A stretch of 64,000 bases of DNA from Myrica gale (GCA_963930655.1 OZ005608.1:25507271-25571270); one strand, 5' to 3'; positions 26,001 through 35,377 are shown, counted from the stretch's first letter. Translations and numbers: made by a program. Notes: a model not told the origin generated them from the sequence alone.

Positions 26001-29000
26001 TTAAGTCAATATGATCATCAATATGTTGCCAAGGCCATTTACCCCAAGTCTCTCCAAGTACTCATGAACAAAAAATACACAAATGCAGATAAAAAGAATT
26101 ACTGCTAAGAGAACTGCTGAGACCATAATGAAAAACATTTTAACTTATGATATATGCAAGGACAAAAAAAAAAGTACAACTACCTTATAACAAGCTCTGA
26201 GATCTCAATACCGCTACTTTGGCAGAGCAGCCCTAACTGCCTCATGATTCATGACCAAGATGAGGAAAAAAACGCCTCTGTATATTTGGAAATGGCCAAT
26301 GGGAATGAGGTCAATGCTTACTCTATAAATATTTTCAGTAGGCATACTTAAGAAATTCAGACGTGTCATGGATAAAACCATGGTAGGGATATGATATGAA
26401 GTACAAATGTTAGCAACCTTTTCCAAGTCATTGATGATCTGCCCTTGATTGGTGGTTGCTTGGAAATTCTCTGAGAGTATAACTTCCCCAATCCCCACCA
26501 TCTAAGGCAAAGTTCATTTGCCTACACGAACCTTTGGGACTCAACCATCTTTTTTTTTTTTGATGACGAGGAAATTCCCCAAAGCCGGACCCTTTTGGCT
26601 CAACCCTGAAGTACAAACCCCGGCCCACTGGACCGACCCCACAACCCAGGGAGCAGATAAGTCAAGGGCGATAATGGGGATGTTGGGGCTCGAACTTGGG
26701 ACATGTTAGAACCCAAGCCGAAGCCTTACCACCACACCAAACCCTTGGGGGTGGGACTCAACCATCTTAAGAAGGCAAAAGAGTGACCTTTCGTCACTTA
26801 GAAAAAAAAAAGTGTCATGATCTTTCGTGAATTGAGTTGATCTGACAAAAGACCTTGAGCCTGTCACACCGCTCATTTCCTTTTCTACACTCAATCACTC
26901 ACCATTATGATCCTTGCACGCGCGTGATGATGCTTGACTACCACCCTAAAACCCAGCGTCATTGTTTAGTCGGCTACTCTCCCTCAATCTCGATACAAAG
27001 TACAGAACGTATTGAACAGCACCGCACCTCACCCCACCCCATCCAAGGATCCAATAATAAGTTGGTAGGGACCAGATGAGCATAGGTACATGCCCCACCA
27101 AGAAATTAAAACCAAAATAAACTGTAAAAAAGGAACCCTGAAATAAAGGAAGAAAAATAATACCAAAAAACTCCACCGTTCCGGCACTCCCACCTTTGCT
27201 CTGTCTACTACTTCCATAGCCACCCGATGAGTTTATTGCTTTAGTTGCAATGCACTAGTAGAATTATTTGACAGTGTACATATAGGAGGGAGACACAAAT
27301 AACTTGCAAATAATATGCTAAAGATAATAAGACATATTCGAAATATACGTGCATAAGGCGAAACATCATAAACCCATGCCATGCAAATGGTTCACCAATC
27401 GTCGTCGCGAACAATACTCCCTTTAAATCCTCCATACACAATTCCCATACCCATACTCCCTTACCATTAAGGTTGGCATCGCGAACATAACCGTGTAACA
27501 ATCCAATCCAATCCATGGCTTTGCCTTCCTCTTCCAGCAGCCCCGAAACACCGAAATACAAACATAACATAGACAACAGTCAACTGCTACACGGCTCTAT
27601 CAAGGCTCGGAATGACATTTAGCTTTGAGATAAAGCACAGGTGATTTATCAGAGGAATTAGATGGAAACTTGAACCTACAGACATACCTTTTTGGATGAT
27701 TTTGATGAAAACCAATTAGCAGAAACTGATGTTTCAACTTGAGAACTACCTGCATGTCTGCTGATCAGCGAATTTACGATAAAACCAAGACTTCAATCAC
27801 CATTTTTATTTAAAATTATAAATGTCTAACCATTTGCATCAAGTTCACTAGTCATTTCCTTCCGTTTCTTCTTCTGAGTGAATGACATGAAGAGGTAAGA
27901 ACGCTTAAAATGAAATAAATGGCACAAAGAATCAAGAGAAAAATATACTATTTTTACCGCTATTAGCGCATCCAAACCCTCCATAACAGGAGGTTTCAAA
28001 CTGTCCAAGTCAACTGCAATAAATAAAGCCATTTCAACGTTAAAACTCAATCACAGCAGGAGAGAGATATTTCAAGCAAAATAACCAGACATTGCATTTA
28101 TCAGTGGTCACTGACTTGCGCATAAGGCTCAAAAAATCCAAGCATGTACTATGAAGACAAACCCAGACGTAAACAGCTTACCATCACTATTCAAGAGATC
28201 ATGCGTGATTGCATGACCAGCTTGTGCCAGAGACACTAGCTACAAGTCAAGAAAAAATAACGGGTTAGGTCCAGAAAAATGAATAAACGGATGGGTTTAT
28301 CACTTTATCTCCACTAGTTACAACCTGCATAGCAGCAATGAACTCCTTGAAACCAAGGTAACCTTGTCGCTTCGAATCTGCAATTGCCCACACCTGGAAA
28401 ATCAAAAAATATAAATAAATCAAGATAACAACAACAGGACAAGAAGAAGCCAGAAATTAAAATAACAAAAATCAAAAACTAAGCCGAAGGATCATAGACC
28501 ATTTATTATGGAACTAACGAACCCAAGCCCTTATTAAGAAAGGGTTATACAATAGAAAATGGCAATACGTGACCATTTAGTATGGAACTAACAAACTCCA
28601 AGCCCTTATTAAGAAAGGGTTATACAATAGAAAATGGTAATAAGTGTGAGTACGGCTTATAAAGCTAGATGTATAAGAAAGACTAGGCACTGATAAACGG
28701 AAAGGCTATGCTATTACACAATAAAAGGGAAGGAAAAGAACAGCAGTTGAAAAGGTGAAACGACTAGCAAAACCAATCTAAAATATATCAATTCACGACT
28801 GATCGACGAAAAAATGGCAAGAAATTGAACGAAAATTAAGGAAATCGAACCTGTTTGAGATCTTGCCTGGACAAATTCGACAAAGCGAAGAACTTAGTAG
28901 CATCATTTCCCGTAATACGGCCATCTCCATCTGAAAAAAAACGTACCGTTCATACATGAACAAACAGTTTCAGTACATATAAAATTTGCAATGTCAAATT

Positions 29001-29186
29001 CAAAATCTTGCATTTATAGTATTTACTTTTCTCGGAAGCCAAACGGAGGGTTTTCAGTCTGGCGTTAAAAATTCGAAGATGGCAGAAGAAGAGAAAAGTA
29101 CCTGAATCAGCGTAACTGAACCATTCCTGATAGATCCCCTGGTGCTCTTTGGAGCACGAAGTGATTGGAATAGAATCAATCTCCAT
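20069..29186 (-). CDS. EHD1: EHD1-type EH-domain dynamin-like ATPase
   Basis: EHD proteins bind ATP, assemble on membranes and shape endocytic and recycling carriers. Sixteen exons (minus): 29186-29102, 28930-28851, 28393-28325, 28239-28182, 28013-27958, 27873-27831, 27749-27688, 23299-23186, 23043-22941, 22828-22779, 21760-21632, 21544-21293, 21188-21109, 20870-20744, 20528-20385, 20254-20069. Phases all agree and give 545 residues, the length I recall for Arabidopsis EHD1. The EH domain is N-terminal as in plants, with an EF-hand loop DSDGDGRITGND at about 27-38. The nucleotide-binding domain has P-loop GQYSTGKT (204-211), DTPG (292-295) and NKAD (358-361). The C-terminal helical part ends DLLKNFRNPYD. 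Every key motif is intact. Intron 7 (27687-23300) is 4.4 kb and holds a large inverted duplication. EHD1 versus EHD2 is not settled by sequence; the DUF3537 neighbour favours EHD1. Confidence 0.95.
24170..24328. repeat. Tandem duplication of about 79 bp in the left palindrome arm
   Basis: Two consecutive units start CTGGGTTTTAGGGTGGTAG (24170 and 24249) and end AAGGAAATGAGCGG. The right arm has a single copy, so the arms changed after duplication (gain here or loss there). Confidence 0.8.
24505..24759 (+). pseudogene. Unassigned coding-like segment in the left arm (mirrored at 26214-26501 minus)
   Basis: An open frame of about 80 residues (NFQATTNQGQIINDLEKV, then CTSYHIPTMVLS, ending HEAVRAALPK) is kept open in both arms, though the right copy has an insertion near its end that alters the frame (IGHFQIYRGVF). 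It reads like part of a real protein rather than random sequence. I do not recognise the family. With no start or neighbouring exons, a captured gene piece is the best reading. Confidence 0.4.
25281..25500 (+). pseudogene. Receptor-like kinase exon fragment (ALE2-like) at the palindrome apex
   Basis: The sequence encodes SGVLEDGTKV, then GGWEFLAEVEMLSR and, after a one-base frame change near 25388, HHRNLVKLIGIC, TEERTRCLVYELIPNGSV and KSHLYG. This is the N-lobe of a plant receptor-like kinase close to ALE2/PERK-type proteins. The catalytic lysine segment is damaged on this copy (KVYHRFE), while the right arm keeps GTKVAVK. No kinase C-lobe is present. It is a captured, broken fragment. Confidence 0.7.
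26552..26751 (-). mobile_element. SINE insertion with 17-bp target duplication
   Basis: TGGGACTCAACCATCTT lies on both sides (26535-26551 and 26752-26768). On the minus strand the body starts with a pol III box A-like TGGTGTGGTGGTAAGGC, has a box B-like AAGTTCGAGCCCC, and ends in an A tract (T run on the plus strand). These are the hallmarks of a tRNA-derived SINE. The left palindrome arm has the uninterrupted empty site near 24450-24480, which proves the insertion boundaries. Confidence 0.9.
28497..28645. repeat. Tandem duplication (about 74 bp x 2) in an EHD1 intron
   Basis: Both units begin GACCATTTA and share CAAGCCCTTATTAAGAAAGG. They differ at a few bases. They lie in the intron between coding exons 2 and 3. 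Confidence 0.85.
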
Positions 29187-30011
29187 GGTTGTAAAGGATC
29201 AGATAGAGCAGTTTCGTTTCAGGATTTTCCGCAACTTGAAAATGGAAGATCCTTCCTCCACATGGAAATGGAAACACTTAAAAGCTCCGTGTCCTGCGTG
29301 ACTGCCTCTTCGCCTCGGGATCTTTTGGATCTTTCGGGGGAAGGTAAACTGAGAGAGTCATTTCTACTGAGTACCGCCGACGAACCGTAACTGGTACAAA
29401 GGATTTAAGTGAGACGTCGTCGTATCACACGTTTTAAGTAGGGATAAATACTTGTAAAATAAACGAAAATGGACTTAGTTCCGATGATAAGAAAAATATA
29501 AAATTAGAGGATGTACGGTGGGGGTAGTTTTTTGAGAATTTTTTGTGTTTTGAAAATTTTTAGGTGATATTAACTTTATTAGTATACGTGCAGTAGTTAT
29601 TTTTAGGTGATGTTAAAAAACATGTTCGGTTTGTGTATTCTCAGGATTCAAAAAATCCTGAGAATACAAAGGTGTCGAACAGTCCCTTAATCTAGAGAAA
29701 GATAAAATCAGCTGATGGAAGAGACAAACGAAAATAGAATTACAGTAATTAATTTATATTTTTTATTATAATGAGAATTAATTGGAACTGATTTTTGGTG
29801 ATTTTGTGTACCAAAATTTTACCCCCTCTAAAATTTTAACACAATTAAATATTACAATATAATCTCTCTCTCCCCATCAAATCATTACTATTTACTACAA
29901 AAAAATATAAAAAATTATCTCTCTCTTCACTTTTTCATTAAACCCAATACCTAAAATTTTAACAACACTAAAATTTTACAACACAAACACAAAATATTTA
30001 TAGCTTTTAAA
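29187..30011. other. EHD1 upstream region and AT-rich spacer
   Basis: The first 200 bp should hold the EHD1 leader and promoter. Beyond about 29490 the DNA is AT-rich and repeated phrases like TAAAATTTTAACA recur (29820-29990); similar sequence lies near 63890 at the window's end, which suggests a dispersed repeat. Confidence 0.45.
29624..29680. repeat. Short hairpin / MITE-like inverted repeat
   Basis: GTATTCTCAGGATT (29635-29648) pairs perfectly with AATCCTGAGAATAC (29654-29667) across a 5-base loop. The pairing extends imperfectly outward to GTTCG/CGAAC. Confidence 0.7.
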
Positions 30012-30608
30012 TCAAGGAATCAGTACAACAAAGAAAAATCTAACAAGCTCATAATTATTGGGATTACCTACCAAATTAAGCTTAGCCGCACCAGCAAAGT
30101 GATGGGCTCTTTTATTTGCATTTCTAAAGACATTGCCATCCCTGCAACATGCTACATGCTTCATGAATCTCCTTGACAGAAAAAATATGTCAATCCGAAA
30201 GCTGAGCCATGTACGAATAGCCTTGATAACTATCTTCGAATCAGCTTCCAAAATCACTTGCTGAAAACCTTTATCACAAGCCAACTACACACTCAGCTTT
30301 AACGCCTCTACCTCACCTTCGAGAGGCTCAATTGGATCCAATCTTTTGACCACCGCACCTTTACCTGACCTGCACTATCCCGGGCGAGAGCAGCAATCAC
30401 CGCATAAGAGTCACGAATCGCTGCGTCTACATTTATCTTCATCTTATCCACAGGAGCAGGGGGTCCAACGTAGCACCTTCACGTACGGGATCGAGTTTCT
30501 TTCGCCAAGCTTTCGTATGCCCTTTGCTCAATCGACGCACTCTGCAAACCAGCTCCTGCACATTACACCTCCCACCGCCATGTTCTATCTGGTTGCGAAG
30601 CGCCCACA
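30012..30608 (-). pseudogene. LINE-type RNase H domain remnant (3' part)
   Basis: Minus-strand translation shows an RNase H-like fold as found at the C-terminus of plant LINE polyproteins: KINVDAAI (first catalytic Asp), a central ILEADSKIVIKAI (Asp-Ser motif) and NKRAHHFAGAAK near the end. The frame breaks between an upstream segment (VWALRNQIEHGG) and the VDAA block, and no complete reverse transcriptase is present, so it is dead. The upstream part of the frame continues on the far side of the Pack-MULE, at 34576 onward. Confidence 0.75.
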
Positions 30609-30618
30609 CCATGTCTAT
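30609..30618. repeat. Left 10-bp target duplication of the Pack-MULE
   Basis: CCATGTCTAT directly precedes the element's GAGATGAG end. The same ten bases follow the other end at 34566-34575. Confidence 0.9.
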
Positions 30619-30979
30619 GAGATGAGTTATTATGTGAAGCGGGACCGTGTGAAGCAGTGTGGAGCTGCGGTCAGGATCTCCACACCGGCCATCCGACGGT
30701 CCCGCTTCTGCCACCAAATAAATGAGGCCAAACCCGGTTTTAAATGAGGAACCCGGTATGCAAATGAATTCGGTTAGACCGGGACCGATCTCGTATTAGG
30801 ATAGGGATTCAAATTTTCATTCCGCATTTGGCAACCGGACCTCTGCTCCCGATTCTCTCTTACCGCTTCTGGCCCCTGCTTCCTTCCCATTTGAAAAACC
30901 CATCCCGATTTGGAGACCAGCTCCCGACGAAATCTGCTCAGCAGTCAGCGAACTCACTCTTTCTTTCTAGTGAATTTCC

Positions 30980-32654
30980 ATGGAGGACCAGGCTGACGAA
31001 CCGGAATCTCCGGTGGAGAAGATCGCAGAGAAGATCCACGGCCACGACTCATCGTCGTCATCGTCGTCCTCTGACTCCAACTCTTATGTTCGAGAGGTTA
31101 GTGCGACTGAGCGGTTTTGGTTGATTTAAAAAGAGGAAAAAATCGATGCTTGGTTCTATATGTTTTAGGCGATCAATTAGAGAGCTATAGATCTGTGATC
31201 TGTTTTATTGCTGTGCTAGAAGGTGGCAAAAGAAGTCGAAAAACTAATATCTGTAAATTTTCCCCGTAAATTGGAATTGTCTGAGAACTTATAGAAAGAG
31301 GAATTTTTTTAATGATATTTAGATCCATCCTTGTGTGCTTATCAAAAAAAGATCCATCCTTGTCGTGTGAATGTTTTTTATGAACCGGCTATTTGATTCA
31401 TGTAATGCTCGTAGGTTTTTTTCCAAAAGTGATTGTGTGCTGCGTGATTATTTGTACTCCCAGGCACTGTTTTTTCTTCTCACTCCCGTATTTATTTTGT
31501 GGGTTACTGAAAACAATGTCGTCAGTGTGCTTGGGACAGATATTAGCACCATTTTCCTTGCTGCTCTCCTGTCTCTTCATATGCGTGGTTAAATCTTTGT
31601 TCTTGCATGTGAAAAATCGGAGCTCTAAAACATTCCTGCAAATAGAACTCGTTTCTACTCTGTGCTTGCTTATTAATAGTTCATGGATCAGGTTGTTGCA
31701 GGCTTGTGGGTGCTGTCACTTATTGGGAAGCTATTCTCAGTTTCCAACTCTGTGGCATCAGTTATTTACCACTCAAACCTACTTAGTGCATTTGAGGCAG
31801 AAATCAACAATACAAATGACGCCCTCGTAACTTTGAGTGTTTTGGAGCTGTTATATGAGGTTGGCCACTGGTTATCTTTTCTCATAATTTAATTCTTTGT
31901 CTGTCTCTGCGCTTAGGGACTTTGGTATTGGGGGGCATTTTGTATTGTAATATTGACTGGAAATGTCATGAATCTTTACCTTAGCAGCATTGTCACCAAA
32001 TTTATGATTTTCTGCACTTTGTAATATCATCTATGATGGTAATACATATGAACACAAAACGGATTGGAATGAGAAAGATTATGGGGTTTAGCTTCATTGT
32101 CACACAAGTATTTAGTTAATTAGTTTGAAAAGATTACTAGTTAATGCAGGTGCTAAAATTGCTTACAAAATTAAGAAATAAAATCATTGATTTACATACC
32201 AGTAGCCATGTGATCGACAATGATATGAGTCACACAACACGTGAAAGCATTTTTCACCAGCAACACATTTCATTCAATTGCAATATATGGTAACTAAAGT
32301 TTGTCTGGATCAAAATTTCATTACCTTCTTTTGGAGTTATATCTCATTTTGGAATCTTAGGAATAAATGTGCTATTGGTTTCAAGTGCCAGTACAACTGA
32401 AATTTTCTGTAATGTTTGTTATTAATTGTATAAGTTTACACCACAAATGTTGTGCTTTCCTTATATTGATCTCTAACTGGTTTCTTTTCATCTTTTCACT
32501 CAATAGTGATTATGTTCCCTAATTTTTATGAGATCAGGTTGCACCATTTGCTGAGAAGGCAGTGGCTGTGTTCAAGAAGCATTATGCAGTGTTTGATGCA
32601 AAGGTTTTGAGCAAAATCCCAAGAGGGCCATTGAAAGACAAGAAGAAGAATTAG
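30980..32654 (+). pseudogene. Truncated reticulon-like (RTNLB) gene inside the Pack-MULE
   Basis: Reticulons curve ER tubule membranes through two long hydrophobic hairpins. Three in-frame exons can be drawn: 30980-31096 (MEDQADEPESPVEKIAEKIH, then a Ser run), 31692-31859 (VVAGLWVLSLIGK, ending LELLYE) and 32538-32654 ([20 protein letters not shown], then [18 protein letters not shown] and stop), giving 133 residues against about 250 for the family. The acidic N-terminus and the C-terminal tail are clear. The exons for the first hairpin and the loop are missing, and the part after LIGK does not match the second hairpin. Borders are GT-AG and phase 0 throughout, so a short chimeric protein could be made, but a working reticulon could not. 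Confidence 0.7.
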
Positions 32655-33235
32655 AGACATAATTACAGTCTTGAGTATCTTTAGGTTGAGATTGGGTAAC
32701 TGCTTTGTGAAATATGGTATTCCAAGTATTTATCCTAGGAATTGGTGTTCCTGTTTTATGGTTGTGCTGCACAAAGTCTGTATTACATCAACACATTTAG
32801 TGAGCTAGTCTTGAGTTTTAGATCTTCCATGTTGTACCTTTATCTATGGACCTGTGCTGTCACGAAGAACTATTGCATGTTCATTTTTGAGATATGGCAG
32901 TGGAAATATCACATGGGTTTGCTTTATATTTATATGTACATACAAATCGGGATAGAATAATACCCTAGATCGGTCTGGTACTCCCATTTTTTAATTATTT
33001 CAATAGACAAATAAAAACTGGTAGGAAAACGAAGTTAAGTACCACCGCCCTGATAGATATCTTTAATTTCATTCATTCAATATATCTATTCAATTATTAT
33101 GGGCGATGAAGTGTTATTCCTTGCACCACAAATGGCGACATTAGCTGAAGTCATGAAGAAATAGTATTTCGTCGATCACCTTATAAACAGGATGATAAAG
33201 GGGTTTCTGATCTTTCTTATTCCATTAGACAGAAC

Positions 33236-33556
33236 TCACGAACAGAACAGAACTGAGAAAAGTTCTATATATACATGCAGAAAAAACACACTTAGTACAA
33301 CGTGTACGTCTGCAAGACCACAACTTACAGCCCATCTCACATCACATGAACCACCACACACAAAGGTGGCCACCACTCGTAGGTTGTTGACAAATGGTGG
33401 CACAAAATTGTCAGATATGATCACCGGAACACGCTCATACATTATGGCCTCCACCACTCGTAAGTTGTTGACTTCATAACCTTTTGCACATATACAATAC
33501 TTGCACTCGTGGGCTCTTATGCATTTAGCCATATGTTCCTTTGTTTCTTCTGGAGC
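33236..33556 (-). pseudogene. Exostosin-family (GT47) glycosyltransferase exon fragment in the Pack-MULE
   Basis: After a TCAG acceptor the minus strand encodes APEETKEHMAKCIRAHECKY, CICAKGYEVNNLRVVEAIMY and ERVPVIISDNFVPPF, the signature of plant GT47 (exostosin) Golgi transferases. Where the family continues with a Phe/Trp-rich segment, the frame instead repeats VNNLRVV, because about 22 bp (GTCAACAACCTACGAGTGGTGG type) recur about 88 bp apart, then turns to unrelated sequence. The N-terminal anchor and most of the domain are absent. Confidence 0.75.
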
Positions 33557-33718
33557 CTGAGGAAATGACCTTCCATTAGAACCATAAGTGGATCTACAGT
33601 TTTCAAAAAATTTAATGACATAAAATTCAAGGTTTGGATGCAGTTAAATGACATTATTGAAATTGCTATAGAAAGCATGTCTCAACTTAAAAATCTCATG
33701 CTCAGAAGATATTAGTCA

Positions 33719-34351
33719 TCACTCACAATGCAAGGCCAAAACTGATAGTAAAAATTATATCTATGTTTTTATGTTCTTATTTTGTTAACTTCTCAGCAAC
33801 CAAACACAAAACGAGAAGGTCAACATAACCAAGGAACCCAGGTCAACAAAAGGTTTAAACTGACAAAGTTCAGCCACTTGACTATTTGATCTGTCCTCTA
33901 TTTTTTACTCAGCTTTGTAAGCAACCATACGAATCAAACATTCGATCACAAATTCAACAAATTTCAAGAGAAAGACAGGGAAAGCAACATTCTCAGATTT
34001 AAAATTTCAAGACCCATATTCCTCTCTCCCTAAATCCCTCCCTCAGTCCTCCCAAATAACACGTAGAACAAGAAATTCAAGGGAAAAACACAAACAGAGA
34101 AAGATACACTACAAACGAATAACCCGTACCTCTTACGCCGCTCTTATCCTTTGTCTTCTTCACATCCACTGCCTCCTCCTTCTCTTCCTTCACTACCTTC
34201 TTCTCTTCCTCCCTCTCCACCTCCATCGCCGCCTTCTCCTCTGCCTGAGCCTGAGCCTGCACCTCCGCCTCCTTCTTCCTCTTCTTCTTCTCCTTAGCTC
34301 CCCTCACTACAACCTCACTCACAATGCAAGGCCAAAACTGATAGTAAAAAT
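33719..34351. repeat. 37-bp direct repeat within the Pack-MULE (two end copies)
   Basis: The same 37 bases, starting TCACTCACAATGCAAGGCC, occur at 33719-33755 and 34315-34351. They bracket the Lys/Glu-rich exon, suggesting a stepwise assembly or an internal duplication. Confidence 0.85.
34137..34320 (-). pseudogene. Lys/Glu-rich exon in the Pack-MULE
   Basis: The minus strand encodes a charged stretch (AKEKKKRKKEAEVQAQAQ, then EEKKVVKEEKEEAVDVKKTK) ending KDKSG before a strong GTAAGA donor at phase 0. The next acceptor on this strand is the GT47 exon at 33556, also phase 0, so the two could splice into one chimeric message. The origin of the segment is unknown to me, and low complexity makes identification unsafe. 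Confidence 0.4.
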
Positions 34352-34565
34352 CAGTCACCGAATGGGGGAGGAAGAAGGGATTCGAATCCCTAATCGGGTT
34401 CCTCAATAAAGACCGGGTTCCATGCAATTAGCAATAAAGACCGGGCGTTCCTCATTTAAAACCGGGTTTGGCCTCATTTATTTGGTGGCAGAAGCGGGAC
34501 CGTCGGATGGCCGGTGTGGAGATCCTGACCGCAGCTCTACACCGCTTCACATAATAACTCATCTC

Positions 34566-34670
34566 CCATGTCTATAGCATCGACGACATAAAATTGGAAG
34601 AAAGTCGATCCTCCAGTTGTATCCCAATAATTTGATGAGGATGTAAGATTATATTAAACCAATCAACAGC
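34566..34670 (-). pseudogene. Right-hand part of the interrupted LINE frame, with target duplication
   Basis: 34566-34575 is the second copy of CCATGTCTAT. Beyond it the minus strand encodes NYWDTTGG and FFQFYVVDAI in the frame that continues as DMVWALRNQ on the left side of the Pack-MULE, typical of the segment before the LINE RNase H domain. Confidence 0.65.
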
Positions 34671-35377
34671 TAAAAAATAAATTACCGCGTATCTCCCTCT
34701 CTCTCAAAACGCTCTCTGCCTAACCCTAACCTCTAGCGTCACTACGGCGGAACCAGATCATAATTTACATCCTACACAAGATCTAACCTCACCAGAAGAA
34801 AAAAAAATTATGATTTTACTAGATGTGCATGCGACTCTATCTTGGCCTTCTTCGTTTTCAGTGGATAAAATATGTTGGTAGGTCGATTTTCCATTTAGTA
34901 TGTAGGAGTATGCAGCTTTTATGTGTATTTGGGCTCTTCATCTACTTCTTCCGAGATGTATTTGTGAAAACTTGGGAAGTGGAGTGCCTAAAATGGCAGG
35001 GGTAATTTATGTGTTTCACATTTTATACAATTAGAAAACTTCTTTAGCTCTTGATTAGCTGCGTCTAGAAAGTGGTGTTTGGAGTGTAAACCTGAAATCG
35101 TACTTAAATCAAAAGAGTAAACTTCAGTTTTCACCCCAAAATTATGGGATCGATGTCATTTATAGGTCAAAACTACCACCTTGTCTTCCTTAAATTATCA
35201 AAATTCATCAATTTAAGTCCTTTAATTCAACCCTAAAGTTTAAAAAGAGAGAAAATTAGGTCACGTGACACAATATTAATGGTCAAATCTTAATAATTTG
35301 ATGTTACAAGTGAAGTGTTTGCATCAGCACATGAAATTTGAAGTTTTTTTTTTAGGTTTCAAAGTTATTAATATATA

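Larger units (their letters stand above)
23640..27534. repeat. 3.9-kb inverted duplication (palindrome) inside EHD1 intron 7
   Basis: The left arm (about 23640-25313) is repeated in inverse orientation as the right arm (about 25671-27534), with a spacer of about 357 bp. In a 117-base segment (near 24543-24659 against 26343-26459) I counted three mismatches. Differences include a SINE only in the right arm, a tandem duplication only in the left arm (24170-24328), and small indels. Arms include a segment encoding NFQATTNQGQIINDLEKV and related residues, which I cannot assign, and the end of a receptor-kinase exon. No target duplication was found at the outer ends, so the mechanism is unclear. 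Transcription of EHD1 would produce an intron able to fold into a very long hairpin. Confidence 0.9.
30619..34565. mobile_element. Pack-MULE (Mutator-like) carrying gene fragments
   Basis: The termini are long inverted repeats: 30619-30752 and 34447-34565 (inverted), starting GAGATGAGTTATTATGTGAA on both ends, with weaker similarity inward. The left copy has about 16 extra bases near 30643. A perfect 10-bp target duplication CCATGTCTAT flanks the whole 3947-bp unit; 9-11 bp is characteristic of Mutator-like elements. It has no transposase. Inside are a truncated reticulon gene (plus), an exostosin/GT47 exon (minus) and a Lys/Glu-rich exon (minus), which is the definition of a Pack-MULE. It inserted into a LINE RNase H frame. 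Confidence 0.9.

Noticed and set aside
26552-26751. tRNA gene
   Set aside because: Box A and B motifs are present, but there is no cloverleaf, and the A tail and target duplication mark a SINE.
23640-27534. Classical terminal-inverted-repeat transposon for the EHD1 intron palindrome
   Set aside because: The outer ends show no target duplication or recognisable termini, so I call it an inverted duplication of unknown origin.
28497-28645. CRISPR-like direct repeats
   Set aside because: Only two adjacent units without spacers, in a plant intron; this is a tandem duplication.
33236-33556. Functional exostosin gene
   Set aside because: A single exon, internally rearranged, inside a transposon; most of the domain is missing.
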